Source: Mycolicibacterium sp. BiH015 (GTDB taxonomy: Bacteria; Actinomycetota; Actinomycetes; Mycobacteriales; Mycobacteriaceae). From it: a stretch of DNA of 64,000 nt. Of this stretch, positions 17,963-26,967 are shown piece after piece. The notes under the pieces were generated by a model that searched no databases, was not told where the DNA came from, and saw nothing but the letters and a program-made list of their open reading frames with translations. The stretch lies in NCBI RefSeq assembly GCF_027706845.1, contig NZ_JAQGCZ010000004.1, positions 372,001-436,000 on the forward strand. The letters are read 5' to 3'. Position 1 is the stretch's first letter, and each line of letters begins with the position of its first letter. The translations under genes and the position numbers were made by a program.

Positions 17963-19482
17963 ATGCCGTCCTGATCGACCGCGCCACCGTGCTGACGATG
18001 GACGCGCAGACCGGCGCCGAACCGGTCACCCGCTCCATCCGGATCCGCGGCGGACAGATCACCGAGATCGGCACGGAGCTCACGCCCGAACCGGGGGAGA
18101 CCGTGCTGGCCGGGCAGGACCGCCTGGTGGTCCCCGGCTACGTCAATGCGCACACCCACTCGTGGGAGGCGCTGTTCCGGGCGCGGCTGGACAACCTGCC
18201 GCTGGAGCACTGGATGCTGCTGTCCTACCCGGTGCTGGGATTGGCGCCGCTCTCACCGGATCTGATCCGGCTGCGCTCGGCGCTGGTCGCGATCGAGTCG
18301 CTGCGCAACGGGGTGACCACACTCGTCGACGACGTCCTTGAGATCCCGGGCCAGACCGAAGAGCAGCTGGCCGCGGTGTTCGAGACCTACCGGGACGCGG
18401 GGATCCGTGCGAACGTGTCCGGCCACGTCATGGACCGGTCGTTCGTCAGTCACTTTCCGTTCCTGGCGGATGCGCTGGCGCCCGAGCTGCGCGCCGAGCT
18501 CGACGGGGTGGAGGTCACCGACGGCGCCACCTACCTCGCGTACGCGCAGGACTCCGCGCAGCGCTACCGGGACTACGCCGACGGCCGGCTGCGGTTCATG
18601 CTCGGCCCGTCGGCACCACAGCGCTGCTCGCCTGAGCTGCTGATCTCCCTCGACGAGCTGGCCCGCCGGGAAAACCTGGAATTCCACATCCACGTCCTGG
18701 AGACCCGCACGCAAGCGGTCACCGGCGAGGAGTTCTACGGCAAGACGATGGTCGAATACCTGCACTCCCTCGGGGTGCTGTCCGAGCACGTCACGATCGC
18801 TCACGGCATCTGGTTGACCGAGTCCGACGTCGACGTGCTGGCCGACACGTCGGCCTCGGTGTCGCACAACCCCATCTCCAACCTCAAGCTCGGATCCGGA
18901 ATCGCGCCCTGGCGCCGGCTGCGCACCGCCGGGGTGAACATCGGACTGGGCACCGACGGGATGTCGAGCAGTGACACCGCGCGCATGTCGGAGGTGGTCA
19001 AGGCCGCCGCACTGCTGCACAAGGTCACCGGGCCGGACTACCGTCAGTGGCCGACGGCGGCCGAGGTGCTCACGGCCGGAACGCTGGGCGGCGCGCGGTC
19101 AGCCCGACTCGCCGACACCGTCGGCAGCATCGAGGTCGGCAAGCGCGCAGACCTGGTGTTCTACGACATGACGTCACTGGCGTTCACGCCGCGCAACAAG
19201 CCCGAACTGCACCTGGTCTACTCGGAGAACGGCTCGTCGATCGACACCGTGATGGTCGACGGCCAGATCGTCCTGCAGGACAACCGGCTGCTGACCATCG
19301 ACGAGCGCGCGGTGCTCGACGAACTACAGGCCAGGGGGCCGGAACTGCGCCGCTGGCAAGACCACCTGGAACACCTCAACCGGGCGCTGCTGCCTGCGTT
19401 CGACGCGCAGTACGGCGAGGTCATGGGGCGCGCGGTCGCGGTGGACCGCTTCAGCGGCCGCGGAGAGTGCTGGCTGAACTAG
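17959..19482 (+). CDS. Amidohydrolase / cytosine-, guanine- or triazine-deaminase-like metalloenzyme
   Basis: This 507-aa protein of the metal-dependent amidohydrolase superfamily shows the metal ligands VNAHTHSWEA (residues 65 and 67), FHIHVLETR, TIAHGIWLT and GLGTDGMSSSD. The mononuclear deaminase subgroup (TrzA/AtzB/SAH deaminase) has this set. With the adjacent NCS1 permease and PucR regulator it probably deaminates or hydrolyses an imported N-heterocycle. The exact substrate is not predictable by eye. Confidence 0.85.
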   Translation: MNAVLIDRATVLTMDAQTGAEPVTRSIRIRGGQITEIGTELTPEPGETVLAGQDRLVVPGYVNAHTHSWEALFRARLDNLPLEHWMLLSYPVLGLAPLSPDLIRLRSALVAIESLRNGVTTLVDDVLEIPGQTEEQLAAVFETYRDAGIRANVSGHVMDRSFVSHFPFLADALAPELRAELDGVEVTDGATYLAYAQDSAQRYRDYADGRLRFMLGPSAPQRCSPELLISLDELARRENLEFHIHVLETRTQAVTGEEFYGKTMVEYLHSLGVLSEHVTIAHGIWLTESDVDVLADTSASVSHNPISNLKLGSGIAPWRRLRTAGVNIGLGTDGMSSSDTARMSEVVKAAALLHKVTGPDYRQWPTAAEVLTAGTLGGARSARLADTVGSIEVGKRADLVFYDMTSLAFTPRNKPELHLVYSENGSSIDTVMVDGQIVLQDNRLLTIDERAVLDELQARGPELRRWQDHLEHLNRALLPAFDAQYGEVMGRAVAVDRFSGRGECWLN

Positions 19483-19486
19483 CACC

Positions 19487-19528
19487 ACTACACCCTGTAG
19501 TTGACGCTTTTGACCCGGCTGGGAGACT
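19487..19528 (+). promoter_or_regulatory. hemL promoter with overlapping 15-bp operator-like palindrome
   Basis: ACTACACCCTGTAGT (19487-19501) is a perfect palindrome with 6-bp arms and 3 central bases. It shares its last T with a TTGACG -35 element (19501-19506). Sixteen bases later is GAGACT (19523-19528), a weak mycobacterial -10 (xAnnnT), seven bases before the hemL ATG, implying a nearly leaderless mRNA. A repressor on the palindrome would block RNA polymerase. The protein is unknown. Confidence 0.5.
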
Positions 19529-19534
19529 GGTCGC

Positions 19535-20833
19535 ATGAGCAGTACCGACCTGTCCGCGAAGCTGTTCGCCGACGCGTCCTCCGTCATCCCCGGCGGGGTC
19601 AACTCCCCGGTGCGAGCCTTCAACTCCGTCGGCGGGACGCCGCGGTTCATCACGTCGGCCAAGGGCTACTGGCTGACCGACGCCGACGGCAACCGCTACG
19701 TCGACCTGGTGTGTTCGTGGGGTCCGATGATCCTCGGTCACGCGCATCCGGCCGTGGTCGAGGCGGTGCAGAGGGTCGCCGCCGACGGGCTGTCGTTCGG
19801 CGCCCCGACGCCGTCGGAGTCGGAGCTGGCTCGCGAGATCGTCGACCGGGTCGCGCCCGTGGAGCGGGTCCGGCTGGTGAACTCCGGCACCGAGGCCACG
19901 ATGAGCGCGATCCGGTTGGCCCGCGGCTACACCGGGCGGGCCAAGATCGTGAAGTTCTCGGGCTGCTATCACGGGCACAGCGACGCGCTGCTCGCCGACG
20001 CCGGCTCCGGGGTGGCCACCCTCGGCTTGCCGTCCTCGCCCGGGGTGACGGGCGCGGCGGCCGCGGACACCATCGTGCTCCCGTACAACAATGTCGCCGC
20101 GGTGGAGGACACCTTCGAGCTGTTCGGCGACCAGATCGCGTGCGTCATCACCGAGGCCAGCCCCGGCAACATGGGCTGCGTCCCTCCGCTGCCCGGGTTC
20201 AACGCCGACCTACGCCGCATCACCTCCGCCCACGGCGCACTGCTGATCGTCGACGAGGTGATGACGGGTTTCCGTGTGAGCCGCGCAGGCTGGTACGGCG
20301 TCGACCCTGTCGACGCGGATCTGTTCACGTTCGGCAAGGTGATGAGCGGCGGGCTGCCCGCCGCGGCGTTCGGCGGCAAGGCCGAAGTGATGGGACGGCT
20401 CGCGCCACTCGGGCCGGTGTATCAGGCCGGCACCCTGTCGGGGAACCCGGTCGCGATGGCCGCGGGCCTGGCGACGTTGCGGGCCGCCGACGACGATGCC
20501 TACGCGAAGCTGGACGCCAATGCCGACCGGCTGGTCGGGCTGATCGGCGATGCGCTCACCAAAGCCGGTGTGTCGCATTGTATTCCGCGGGCAGGCAACA
20601 TGTTCAGCGTGTTCTTCGGCGCCGCTCCGGTCACTGATTTCGCCTCCGCGAAAGCGACCGAGACCTGGCGGTTCCCCGCGTTCTTCCACGGCTTGCTCGA
20701 CGGAGGTGTCTATCCGCCTCCGAGCGCCTATGAAGCCTGGTTCGTCTCAACAGCTCTCGATGACGACGCGTTCGACCGGATCGCCGCCGCCCTGCCGGCT
20801 GCCGCGAAGGCCGCCGCGCAGGCCACCGCATGA
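19535..20833 (+). CDS. hemL: Glutamate-1-semialdehyde 2,1-aminomutase
   Basis: The 432-aa class-III PLP aminotransferase converts glutamate-1-semialdehyde to 5-aminolevulinate, the substrate of HemB encoded ~11 kb upstream. Seen: [17 protein letters not shown] at the N-terminus, the [22 protein letters not shown]-phosphate loop, the [11 protein letters not shown] Asp and the Schiff-base Lys in [12 protein letters not shown]. It is the first gene of a run to ccsA with 4-base overlaps, linking haem supply to cytochrome c maturation. Confidence 0.97.
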   Translation: MSSTDLSAKLFADASSVIPGGVNSPVRAFNSVGGTPRFITSAKGYWLTDADGNRYVDLVCSWGPMILGHAHPAVVEAVQRVAADGLSFGAPTPSESELAREIVDRVAPVERVRLVNSGTEATMSAIRLARGYTGRAKIVKFSGCYHGHSDALLADAGSGVATLGLPSSPGVTGAAAADTIVLPYNNVAAVEDTFELFGDQIACVITEASPGNMGCVPPLPGFNADLRRITSAHGALLIVDEVMTGFRVSRAGWYGVDPVDADLFTFGKVMSGGLPAAAFGGKAEVMGRLAPLGPVYQAGTLSGNPVAMAAGLATLRAADDDAYAKLDANADRLVGLIGDALTKAGVSHCIPRAGNMFSVFFGAAPVTDFASAKATETWRFPAFFHGLLDGGVYPPPSAYEAWFVSTALDDDAFDRIAAALPAAAKAAAQATA

Positions 20834-21465
20834 CGACGAACACGCCCGGTGCCGGAGGCGCCAATCAGACCATCGTGCACGTGATGCGCCACGGTGAAGT
20901 GCACAACCCCGACAAGATCCTGTATGGCCGCCTTCCCGACTACCACCTTTCGGAGCGGGGCCAGGCGCAGGCCCGAGCCGTCGCCGACTGGCTCTCCTTG
21001 CGCGACATCACCCATGTCGTCGCGTCGCCGCTGGAGCGCGCCCAGGAGACCGCGGCCCCGATCGCGGCGCACAAGGGCCTCGTCGTGAACACCGACCAGG
21101 AACTGATCGAGTCGGAGAACATCTTTGAGGGACAGAAGGTTTCACCGGGCGACGGTGCGCTGCGCGACCCGCGCAACTGGTGGCATCTGCGCAATCCCCG
21201 CACGCCGTCGTGGGGTGAGCCGTACCGCGACATCGCGGCCCGCATGAAGCGCGCGGTATACCGCGCCCGCGAAGCCGCGGAGGGGCATGAAGCGGTGTGC
21301 GTCAGCCATCAGCTGCCGGTGGAAACCTTGCGGCGCGCAATGACCGACAAACAGCTGCATCACTTCCCGACCCGGCGCATGTGCAATCTCGCGTCGGTGA
21401 CGTCGTTCTACTTCCACGGGGATTCCTTTGTCGGCTGGGGGTATGCGGAGCTGGCCGGGCAGTGA
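20830..21465 (+). CDS. Histidine phosphatase (phosphoglycerate-mutase-like) protein (Rv0525 homologue)
   Basis: The 211-aa protein has the branch signature [20 protein letters not shown] (catalytic His in RHGE near residue 18) and the second His in [14 protein letters not shown]. It overlaps both hemL (ATGA) and the thioredoxin gene (GTGA). Family members are small phosphatases; the target is unknown, but its fixed place between hemL and the ccs genes in mycobacteria hints at a role in that pathway. Confidence 0.85.
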   Translation: MTTNTPGAGGANQTIVHVMRHGEVHNPDKILYGRLPDYHLSERGQAQARAVADWLSLRDITHVVASPLERAQETAAPIAAHKGLVVNTDQELIESENIFEGQKVSPGDGALRDPRNWWHLRNPRTPSWGEPYRDIAARMKRAVYRAREAAEGHEAVCVSHQLPVETLRRAMTDKQLHHFPTRRMCNLASVTSFYFHGDSFVGWGYAELAGQ

Positions 21466-22064
21466 ATCGGGTAGTGGCCATGGTGCGCACGCTGGCGGCA
21501 GCGTGTGCGGCTGTGGCCGTCGTCGCCGGATGCTCCACCGGCAGCGACGCCGTCGCCCAGGGCGGCACCTTCGAGTTCGTCGCACCGGGCGGTCAGACCG
21601 ACATCTTCTACGACCCGCCGCAGGACCGCGGCACACCGGGGCCGCTGTCGGGCCCCGACCTGATGGACGCCGACAAGACCATCTCGCTGACCGATTTCGA
21701 CGGCGACGTCGTCGTGATCAACGTGTGGGGTCAGTGGTGCGGGCCGTGCCGTACCGAGATCACGCAGTTGCAGCAGGTGTACGAGGCGACCCGGGACAAG
21801 GGCGTGGCCTTCCTCGGAATCGATGTGCGGGACAACAACATCGACGCACCGCGGGACTTCGTCATCGACCGCGGCGTCACGTTCCCGTCGATCTACGATC
21901 CGCCGATGCGGACCATGATCGCGTTCGGCGGGCGCTATCCCACCACGGTGATCCCGTCGACGGTGGTGCTCGACCGTCAGCACCGCGTGGCGGCGGTGTT
22001 CCTGCGCGAACTGCTCGCCCAGGATCTGCAACCCGTCGTCGAACGACTGGCCGCTGAGCAATGA
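21462..22064 (+). CDS. Thioredoxin-like thiol-disulfide lipoprotein of cytochrome c biogenesis (ResA/CcsX-like, Rv0526 homologue)
   Basis: The 200-aa exported protein has a hydrophobic N-terminus ending in the lipobox VVAGC, so it is probably lipid anchored outside the membrane, and a thioredoxin fold with WGQWCGPCRTE (CxxC) and the cis-Pro segment VIPSTVVLD. ResA-type proteins reduce apocytochrome c CxxCH before haem attachment using electrons from CcdA, the next gene. The GTG start overlaps the previous stop; ATG 21480 is an alternative. Confidence 0.9.
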   Translation: MNRVVAMVRTLAAACAAVAVVAGCSTGSDAVAQGGTFEFVAPGGQTDIFYDPPQDRGTPGPLSGPDLMDADKTISLTDFDGDVVVINVWGQWCGPCRTEITQLQQVYEATRDKGVAFLGIDVRDNNIDAPRDFVIDRGVTFPSIYDPPMRTMIAFGGRYPTTVIPSTVVLDRQHRVAAVFLRELLAQDLQPVVERLAAEQ

Positions 22065-22840
22065 ACCTCGACCAGATCGACCAACTGACTGCCACCGGAC
22101 CGCTACTGCTGGCGATGGGGTTGGCCGCGCTGGCGGGGCTGGTGTCCTTCGCGTCACCGTGCGTGGTGCCGCTGGTGCCCGGTTACCTGTCCTATCTCGC
22201 CGCTGTCGTCGGCGTCGAGGATCGTGCCGGCGCTGCGGTGGCCCTCAAAGGTGCGCGTCTGCGCGTCGCGGGAGCGGCGGCGCTGTTCGTCGCCGGCTTC
22301 ACGGTCGTGTTCGTGCTCGGCACCGTCGCGGTGTTGGGCATGACGACCGCGCTGATCACCAATCAGGTTCTGCTGCAGCGCATCGGCGGCGTCGTGACGA
22401 TCCTGATGGGTCTGGTGTTCATCGGCCTGGTGCCGATGCTGCAGCGCGACACCCGCTTCACCCCGCGCCAGATTTCCACCCTCGGCGGCGCCCCGCTTCT
22501 GGGCGCGGTGTTCGCGCTGGGGTGGACACCATGTCTGGGCCCGACGCTGACAGGGGTCATCGCGGTGGCATCGGCAACCGAGGGCAGCAACGTGGTCCGC
22601 GGCGTGGTGCTGGTCATCGCCTACTGCCTTGGTCTCGGAATCCCGTTCGTGCTCTTGGCTTTCGGCTCGGCACGCGCCGTCGCCGGGCTCGGTTGGTTGC
22701 GCCGAAACACCCGCACGATCCAGATCGTCGGCGGCGTGCTGATGATCCTCGTCGGCGCCGCACTGGTCACCGGGTTGTGGAACGAATTCGTTTCCTGGGT
22801 ACGTGACGCGTTCGTCAGCGACGTGAGGCTACCGATCTGA
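22061..22840 (+). CDS. ccdA: Cytochrome c biogenesis protein CcdA
   Basis: The 259-aa protein with six membrane helices carries electrons across the membrane to extracytoplasmic thioredoxin proteins. The two redox cysteines are in FASPCVVPLVPGY (helix 1) and GWTPCLGPTLTG (helix 4). It is coupled by ATGA to the lipoprotein gene and by TGATG to resB. This is system II cytochrome c maturation feeding the bc1-aa3 supercomplex. Confidence 0.95.
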   Translation: MNLDQIDQLTATGPLLLAMGLAALAGLVSFASPCVVPLVPGYLSYLAAVVGVEDRAGAAVALKGARLRVAGAAALFVAGFTVVFVLGTVAVLGMTTALITNQVLLQRIGGVVTILMGLVFIGLVPMLQRDTRFTPRQISTLGGAPLLGAVFALGWTPCLGPTLTGVIAVASATEGSNVVRGVVLVIAYCLGLGIPFVLLAFGSARAVAGLGWLRRNTRTIQIVGGVLMILVGAALVTGLWNEFVSWVRDAFVSDVRLPI

Positions 22841-24489
22841 TGGTCACCACAGCCCCGCCGGCAGACACGAACTCGCGCACATCGCGGCCCAGACGGGCGA
22901 TCTCGCGTCTGCTCGCGCTCGTACGCAACACCTGGCGCACCCTGACGTCGATGGGCACCGCGCTGGTGCTGCTGTTCCTGCTCGCGCTCGCCGCCATTCC
23001 CGGCGCGCTGCTGCCGCAGCGCAGCCTCAACGAGGGCAAGGTCGCCGAATACATCGCCGAACACCCAACTCTGGGGCCGTGGTTGGACCGCGTGCAGGCG
23101 TTCGACGTGTTCTCCAGCTTCTGGTTCACCGCCATCTACGTCCTGCTGTTCGTCTCGCTGGTGGGTTGCCTCACCCCGCGGCTGGTCGAGCACTTCCGCA
23201 GCCTGCGCGCCACACCCGTTGCCGCGCCGCGCAATCTGAGCCGGCTACCCAAACACCACACCGCCGAGATCCCGGGCGGCGACATCACCACGATGGCCGC
23301 ATCCGTCGACGAACGGCTGCGCGGCTGGCGGCGCGTAACCCGTCAGGAGGGCGGAAGCACTGAGATTTCCGCGGAGAAGGGTTATCTGCGGGAGTTCGGC
23401 AACATCGTCTTCCATTTCTCGCTGCTGGGCCTGCTCGTCGCGATCGCCGCGGGCAAGCTGTTCAGTTACGAGGGCAACGTCATCGTCATCGCCGACGGCG
23501 GCCCCGGTTTCTGTACCGCTTCGCCGGCGGCGTTCGACTCTTTTCGGGCCGGCAACACCGTCGACGGAACCTCGCTGTACCCGATGTGCATCCGGGTCAA
23601 CGACTTCCAGGCCACCTACCTGGACAACGGTCAGGCGGTGGGTTTCCAGGCCGACATCGACTATCAGGCCGGCGACGACCTGACCTCCGGCAGCTGGCAG
23701 CCTTATCTGCTCAAGGTCAACGAGCCGCTGCGCGTCGGGGGCGACCGCGTCTATCTGCAGGGCCACGGCTACGCCCCGACGTTCACGGTGACCTTCCCCG
23801 ACGGGCAGACCCGAACCCAGACACTGCAGTGGCGCCCCGAGGATCAGATCAGCTTTTTGTCGTCGGGTGCGATGCGCTTCGATCCGCCCGGGGGCACTTA
23901 CGCCGACGAGCGGGAGCGCCGCAAGAACCAGATCGCGATCCAGGGGTTGTTCGCGCCGACGGCCTCGCTGCACGGCACGCTGCTGTCGTCGAGCTTCCCC
24001 GAGATGCGGGACCCGGCCGTTGCGGTGGACATCTACAAGGGCGACACCGGTCTGGACACCGGCCGGCCGCAGTCGGTCTTCTCTCTCGACGAGCGCATGA
24101 TCGGTCAGGGCCGTCTGACGAAGATGGCGCGCGTCAACCTCAACGCCGGCCAGGACACCCGCCTCGACGACGGCACCGTCGTGCGCTTCGACGGCGCGGT
24201 GCCGTTCGTGAACCTGCAGGTGTCCCACGACCCGGCCCAGATCTGGGTGCTCGTGTTCTCGATGACGATGATGGCCGGGCTGCTGGTGTCGCTGATCGTG
24301 CGGCGCCGCCGCGTCTGGGTGCGGCTCTCATCGGGACCTGCGGGTACGGTGAACGTCGAGCTGGGCGGCCTGGCCCGCACCGACAACTCGGGGTGGGGTG
24401 ACGAGTTCGAGCGGCTGACGTCGCGGATTCTGACCGGGATCGAGCAGGCCGCGCCGGCGGAGCGAGAGAAGAAAGCGGATCTTTCATGA
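22840..24489 (+). CDS. resB: Cytochrome c biogenesis protein ResB/Ccs1
   Basis: The 549-aa protein has three N-terminal helices (ALVLLFLLALAAIPGALLPQ, FWFTAIYVLLFVSLVGCL, IVFHFSLLGLLVAIAAGKL), a large extracytoplasmic domain (~220-465) and a last helix (VLVFSMTMMAGLLVSLIV). ResB and CcsA form the haem-export and cytochrome c synthase. The motif LPQRSLN after helix 1 is typical. The ATG overlaps the ccdA stop by one base. Confidence 0.95.
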   Translation: MVTTAPPADTNSRTSRPRRAISRLLALVRNTWRTLTSMGTALVLLFLLALAAIPGALLPQRSLNEGKVAEYIAEHPTLGPWLDRVQAFDVFSSFWFTAIYVLLFVSLVGCLTPRLVEHFRSLRATPVAAPRNLSRLPKHHTAEIPGGDITTMAASVDERLRGWRRVTRQEGGSTEISAEKGYLREFGNIVFHFSLLGLLVAIAAGKLFSYEGNVIVIADGGPGFCTASPAAFDSFRAGNTVDGTSLYPMCIRVNDFQATYLDNGQAVGFQADIDYQAGDDLTSGSWQPYLLKVNEPLRVGGDRVYLQGHGYAPTFTVTFPDGQTRTQTLQWRPEDQISFLSSGAMRFDPPGGTYADERERRKNQIAIQGLFAPTASLHGTLLSSSFPEMRDPAVAVDIYKGDTGLDTGRPQSVFSLDERMIGQGRLTKMARVNLNAGQDTRLDDGTVVRFDGAVPFVNLQVSHDPAQIWVLVFSMTMMAGLLVSLIVRRRRVWVRLSSGPAGTVNVELGGLARTDNSGWGDEFERLTSRILTGIEQAAPAEREKKADLS

Positions 24490-25472
24490 GCACGACCATC
24501 GACATCGGGCTGGCCCGCTATTCCGACTGGGCGTTCACCTCATCGGTGCTGGTTCTGCTGGCGGCGCTGCTGCTGTTCGCCGTGGAACTCGCCTACAGCC
24601 GCAGCCGCAGGGTGGAGCACCGGGAGCTGGTCGGTGCCGGCGGGGGAGCGGGCCGCGTCGCCACGGACAGCGCGGCACCCGGCATCGTCGCCGACACACC
24701 GCGCCGTCCCTTCGACGAGCGGGTCGGATCCGCGGGCATGGCGCTCACCTATGTCGGGATCGCCCTGCTGGCGGCCTGCATCGTGCTGCGCGGGCTGTCC
24801 ACCTCACGGGTGCCGTGGGGCAACATGTACGAGTTCATCAACCTGACGTCGTTCTGCGGTCTGGTCGCCGCGGCGTGGGTGCTCCGCAAGCCGCAGTACC
24901 GCTCGCTGTGGGTGTTCGTCCTCGTCCCCGTGCTGATCCTGCTGACGGTGTCGGGCAAGTGGCTCTATTCGCATGCCGCGCCGGTGATGCCTGCGCTGCA
25001 GTCCTACTGGCTGCCGATCCACGTGTCGGTTGTCAGCCTGGGTTCGGGCGTGTTCCTGGTCGCCGGTGTGGCCAGCATCCTGTTCCTGGTGAAGATGTCG
25101 GCGTTGGGCGCGGCGGACCGCACGGACGGGATCGGGCGCATCGTGGCGAAGCTGCCCGACGCCCAGACGCTCGACAGAATCGCCTACCGCACAACAATCT
25201 TCGCGTTCCCTGTGTTCGGCTTCGGCGTCATCTTCGGCGCCATCTGGGCCGAGGAGGCGTGGGGACGCTACTGGGGCTGGGACCCCAAAGAGACGGTGTC
25301 GTTCATCGCGTGGGTCATCTACGCCGCCTACCTACACGCCCGCTCGACCGCGGGGTGGCGGGACAAGAAAGCGGCGTGGATCAACATGGCAGGCTTCGTC
25401 GCGATGGTCTTCAACCTGTTCTTCATCAACCTGGTGACCGTTGGCCTGCACTCGTATGCCGGCGTCGGCTGA
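24486..25472 (+). CDS. ccsA: Cytochrome c biogenesis protein CcsA (haem handling, WWD domain)
   Basis: The 328-aa membrane protein has about eight helices. The haem-binding WWD motif reads WGRYWGWDPKETVSF (near 265), with flanking histidines (YSHAAPVMPALQSYWLPIHV and LHSYAGVG). It completes the ResB/CcsA synthase. ATGA overlap with resB. The stop codon (25470-25472) lies inside the first palindrome of the tandem array that follows, so the array ends the operon. Confidence 0.95.
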   Translation: MSTTIDIGLARYSDWAFTSSVLVLLAALLLFAVELAYSRSRRVEHRELVGAGGGAGRVATDSAAPGIVADTPRRPFDERVGSAGMALTYVGIALLAACIVLRGLSTSRVPWGNMYEFINLTSFCGLVAAAWVLRKPQYRSLWVFVLVPVLILLTVSGKWLYSHAAPVMPALQSYWLPIHVSVVSLGSGVFLVAGVASILFLVKMSALGAADRTDGIGRIVAKLPDAQTLDRIAYRTTIFAFPVFGFGVIFGAIWAEEAWGRYWGWDPKETVSFIAWVIYAAYLHARSTAGWRDKKAAWINMAGFVAMVFNLFFINLVTVGLHSYAGVG

Positions 25473-25580
25473 GCCGACAATCGGGCAGAAGTCGGCTGAG
25501 CCGACAATCGGGCAGAAGTCGGCTGAGCCGACAATCGGGCAGAAGTCGGCTGAGCCGACGATTGGGCAGAAGTCGGCTGA
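25464..25580. repeat. 27-bp tandem array of palindromes, family C copy 1
   Basis: The 15-bp palindrome GTCGGCTGAGCCGAC occurs at 25464-25478, 25491-25505, 25518-25532 and 25545-25559, exactly every 27 bp, with a half copy at 25572-25580. The spacer is AATCGGGCAGAA (one variant copy GATTGGGCAGAA). The first unit supplies the ccsA stop codon. A related array in the opposite orientation lies at 61309-61404. Confidence 0.95.
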
Positions 25581-25601
25581 CTGTACGAAGGGACGTAGCT
25601 G

Positions 25602-26726
25602 TTGACTGAGGTGCCAGGCGGATTTCGGGCGCAGCTTCGATTCTCTGACCCGATGGCGCCCGTTCCCGCCGAGTGGACGGCACCGACACCCCCCGAAGGC
25701 ACACCGCCCGTCGTGACCGTGGCGACGCCGCCGGGCAAGGAGATCGTCCCGTACCTCGACCCGTCGGCCGTAGCACTGCTGCGCACCACAACCGCCTCGC
25801 CCTCGGCAGGGTGGCGCAAATGGGTGTACCGGGCGTCGGGCCACCTGATCAACCCCGGCGAGAGCCCGAAGGTGATCCGGCACAACGGTCTCGTCGCCCG
25901 GGTGCAGCATCCGCTGAGAAGCTGCTACCGGATCGCCATGCTGTCGCAGAAGGGCGGGGTGGGTAAGACCACCATCACGGCTACGCTCGGCGCGACGTTC
26001 GCGGCCAACCGTGGTGACCGCGTGATCGCCGTCGACGCCAATCCCGACCGCGGCACTCTGAGCCAGAAGGTGCCGCTGGAAACCGCGGCGACGGTGCGTC
26101 ACCTCCTTCGTGACGCCGAGGGGATTTCGGCCTACAGCGACGTCCGCCATTACACCTCGCAGGGACCCAGCCGGCTTGAGGTGCTGGCGTCGGAGAGCGA
26201 CCCGGCGGTGTCCGAGGCGTTCTCGGCCGAGGATTATGCACGCGCCGTCGAAGTGCTGGAGCGGTTCTACAGCCTGGTGCTCACCGATTGTGGCACCGGC
26301 ATGCTGCATTCGGCGATGTCGGCGGTCATCGACAAGGCCGACGTCCTCGTCGTCGTCAGCTCCGGGTCGGTGGACGGAGCGCGCAGCGCATCGGCCACCT
26401 TGGATTGGCTCGATGCGCACGGCCACCAGGATCTGGTGCGCAACTCGATAGCCGTGATCAACGGGGCGCGGCCCGGTGCGGGCAAGCGGGCACGCACGAG
26501 CGGCCGAAAAGGCAAGGCGAAAGTCGATCTGACGAAGGTCTCGGACCATTTCGCGCGGCGCTGCCGAGCAGTATGTCTGGTTCCGTTCGATCCGCACCTT
26601 GAGGAAGGCGCCGAGATCAGCCTCGATCGCCTGCGCGAGGAGACCCGAGAGTCGTTGTTGGAGTTGGCAGCTGTGGTTGCGGACGGCTTCCCCGGGGCGC
26701 GCCGTCACTCTGACCCGGTCGGTTAG
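25602..26726 (+). CDS. ParA/MinD-like P-loop ATPase (Rv0530 homologue)
   Basis: The 374-aa protein has a deviant Walker A KGGVGKTT at 117-124, AVDANPDRGTL (switch) and VLTDCGTGM (Walker B-like) motifs of the SIMIBI/ParA class. The N-terminal ~75 residues are Pro-rich, then WRKWVYRASGHLINPGES, a segment shared with EspI/ESX-linked ParA-like proteins in mycobacteria. The TTG start at 25602 has GAAGGGA upstream; GTG 25611 is an alternative. The DNA or secretion partner is unknown. Confidence 0.75.
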   Translation: MTEVPGGFRAQLRFSDPMAPVPAEWTAPTPPEGTPPVVTVATPPGKEIVPYLDPSAVALLRTTTASPSAGWRKWVYRASGHLINPGESPKVIRHNGLVARVQHPLRSCYRIAMLSQKGGVGKTTITATLGATFAANRGDRVIAVDANPDRGTLSQKVPLETAATVRHLLRDAEGISAYSDVRHYTSQGPSRLEVLASESDPAVSEAFSAEDYARAVEVLERFYSLVLTDCGTGMLHSAMSAVIDKADVLVVVSSGSVDGARSASATLDWLDAHGHQDLVRNSIAVINGARPGAGKRARTSGRKGKAKVDLTKVSDHFARRCRAVCLVPFDPHLEEGAEISLDRLREETRESLLELAAVVADGFPGARRHSDPVG

Positions 26727-26753
26727 CGGTCGGGCCTACGCAGTCACGTCTCG

Positions 26754-26918
26754 TCAGGACCTGGGTTGATCGTCGCGCGGATTGATCCGCCGCAGAAACT
26801 CTGGATCGTCGTCAGGTCCGATCGTCCGGGTGCGCGGTCGTTGCGCGTTCATCCGGACCACTCGCCAAACGATGTAGACCACCGCGGCCAAGACAAGAAT
26901 CAGGAGCAGATAAGCCAC
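26754..26918 (-). CDS. 54-aa single-helix membrane protein (Rv0530A-like)
   Basis: This short reading frame of 54 codons starts with GTG 26918 preceded by AGGAGG seven bases upstream. Its translation begins MAYLLLILVLAAVVYIVWRV, one membrane helix, and continues with a basic then acidic tail (NAQRPRTRTIG, PDDDPEFLRRINPRDD). The perfect ribosome site, the membrane helix with basic flank, and the position between the ParA-like gene and the DUF4229 gene, matching M. tuberculosis Rv0530A in size, argue that it is real. Function unknown. Confidence 0.8.
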   Translation of the reverse strand: MAYLLLILVLAAVVYIVWRVVRMNAQRPRTRTIGPDDDPEFLRRINPRDDQPRS

Positions 26919-26967
26919 TCAAAACCTCCTTCCTGTCAATATACGCGCCATCGGTAGGCTCAGATCC

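Noticed and set aside
25464-25580. CRISPR array
   Set aside because: Spacers are identical, not unique; the unit is 27 bp in total with a palindrome core, and no cas gene is near.
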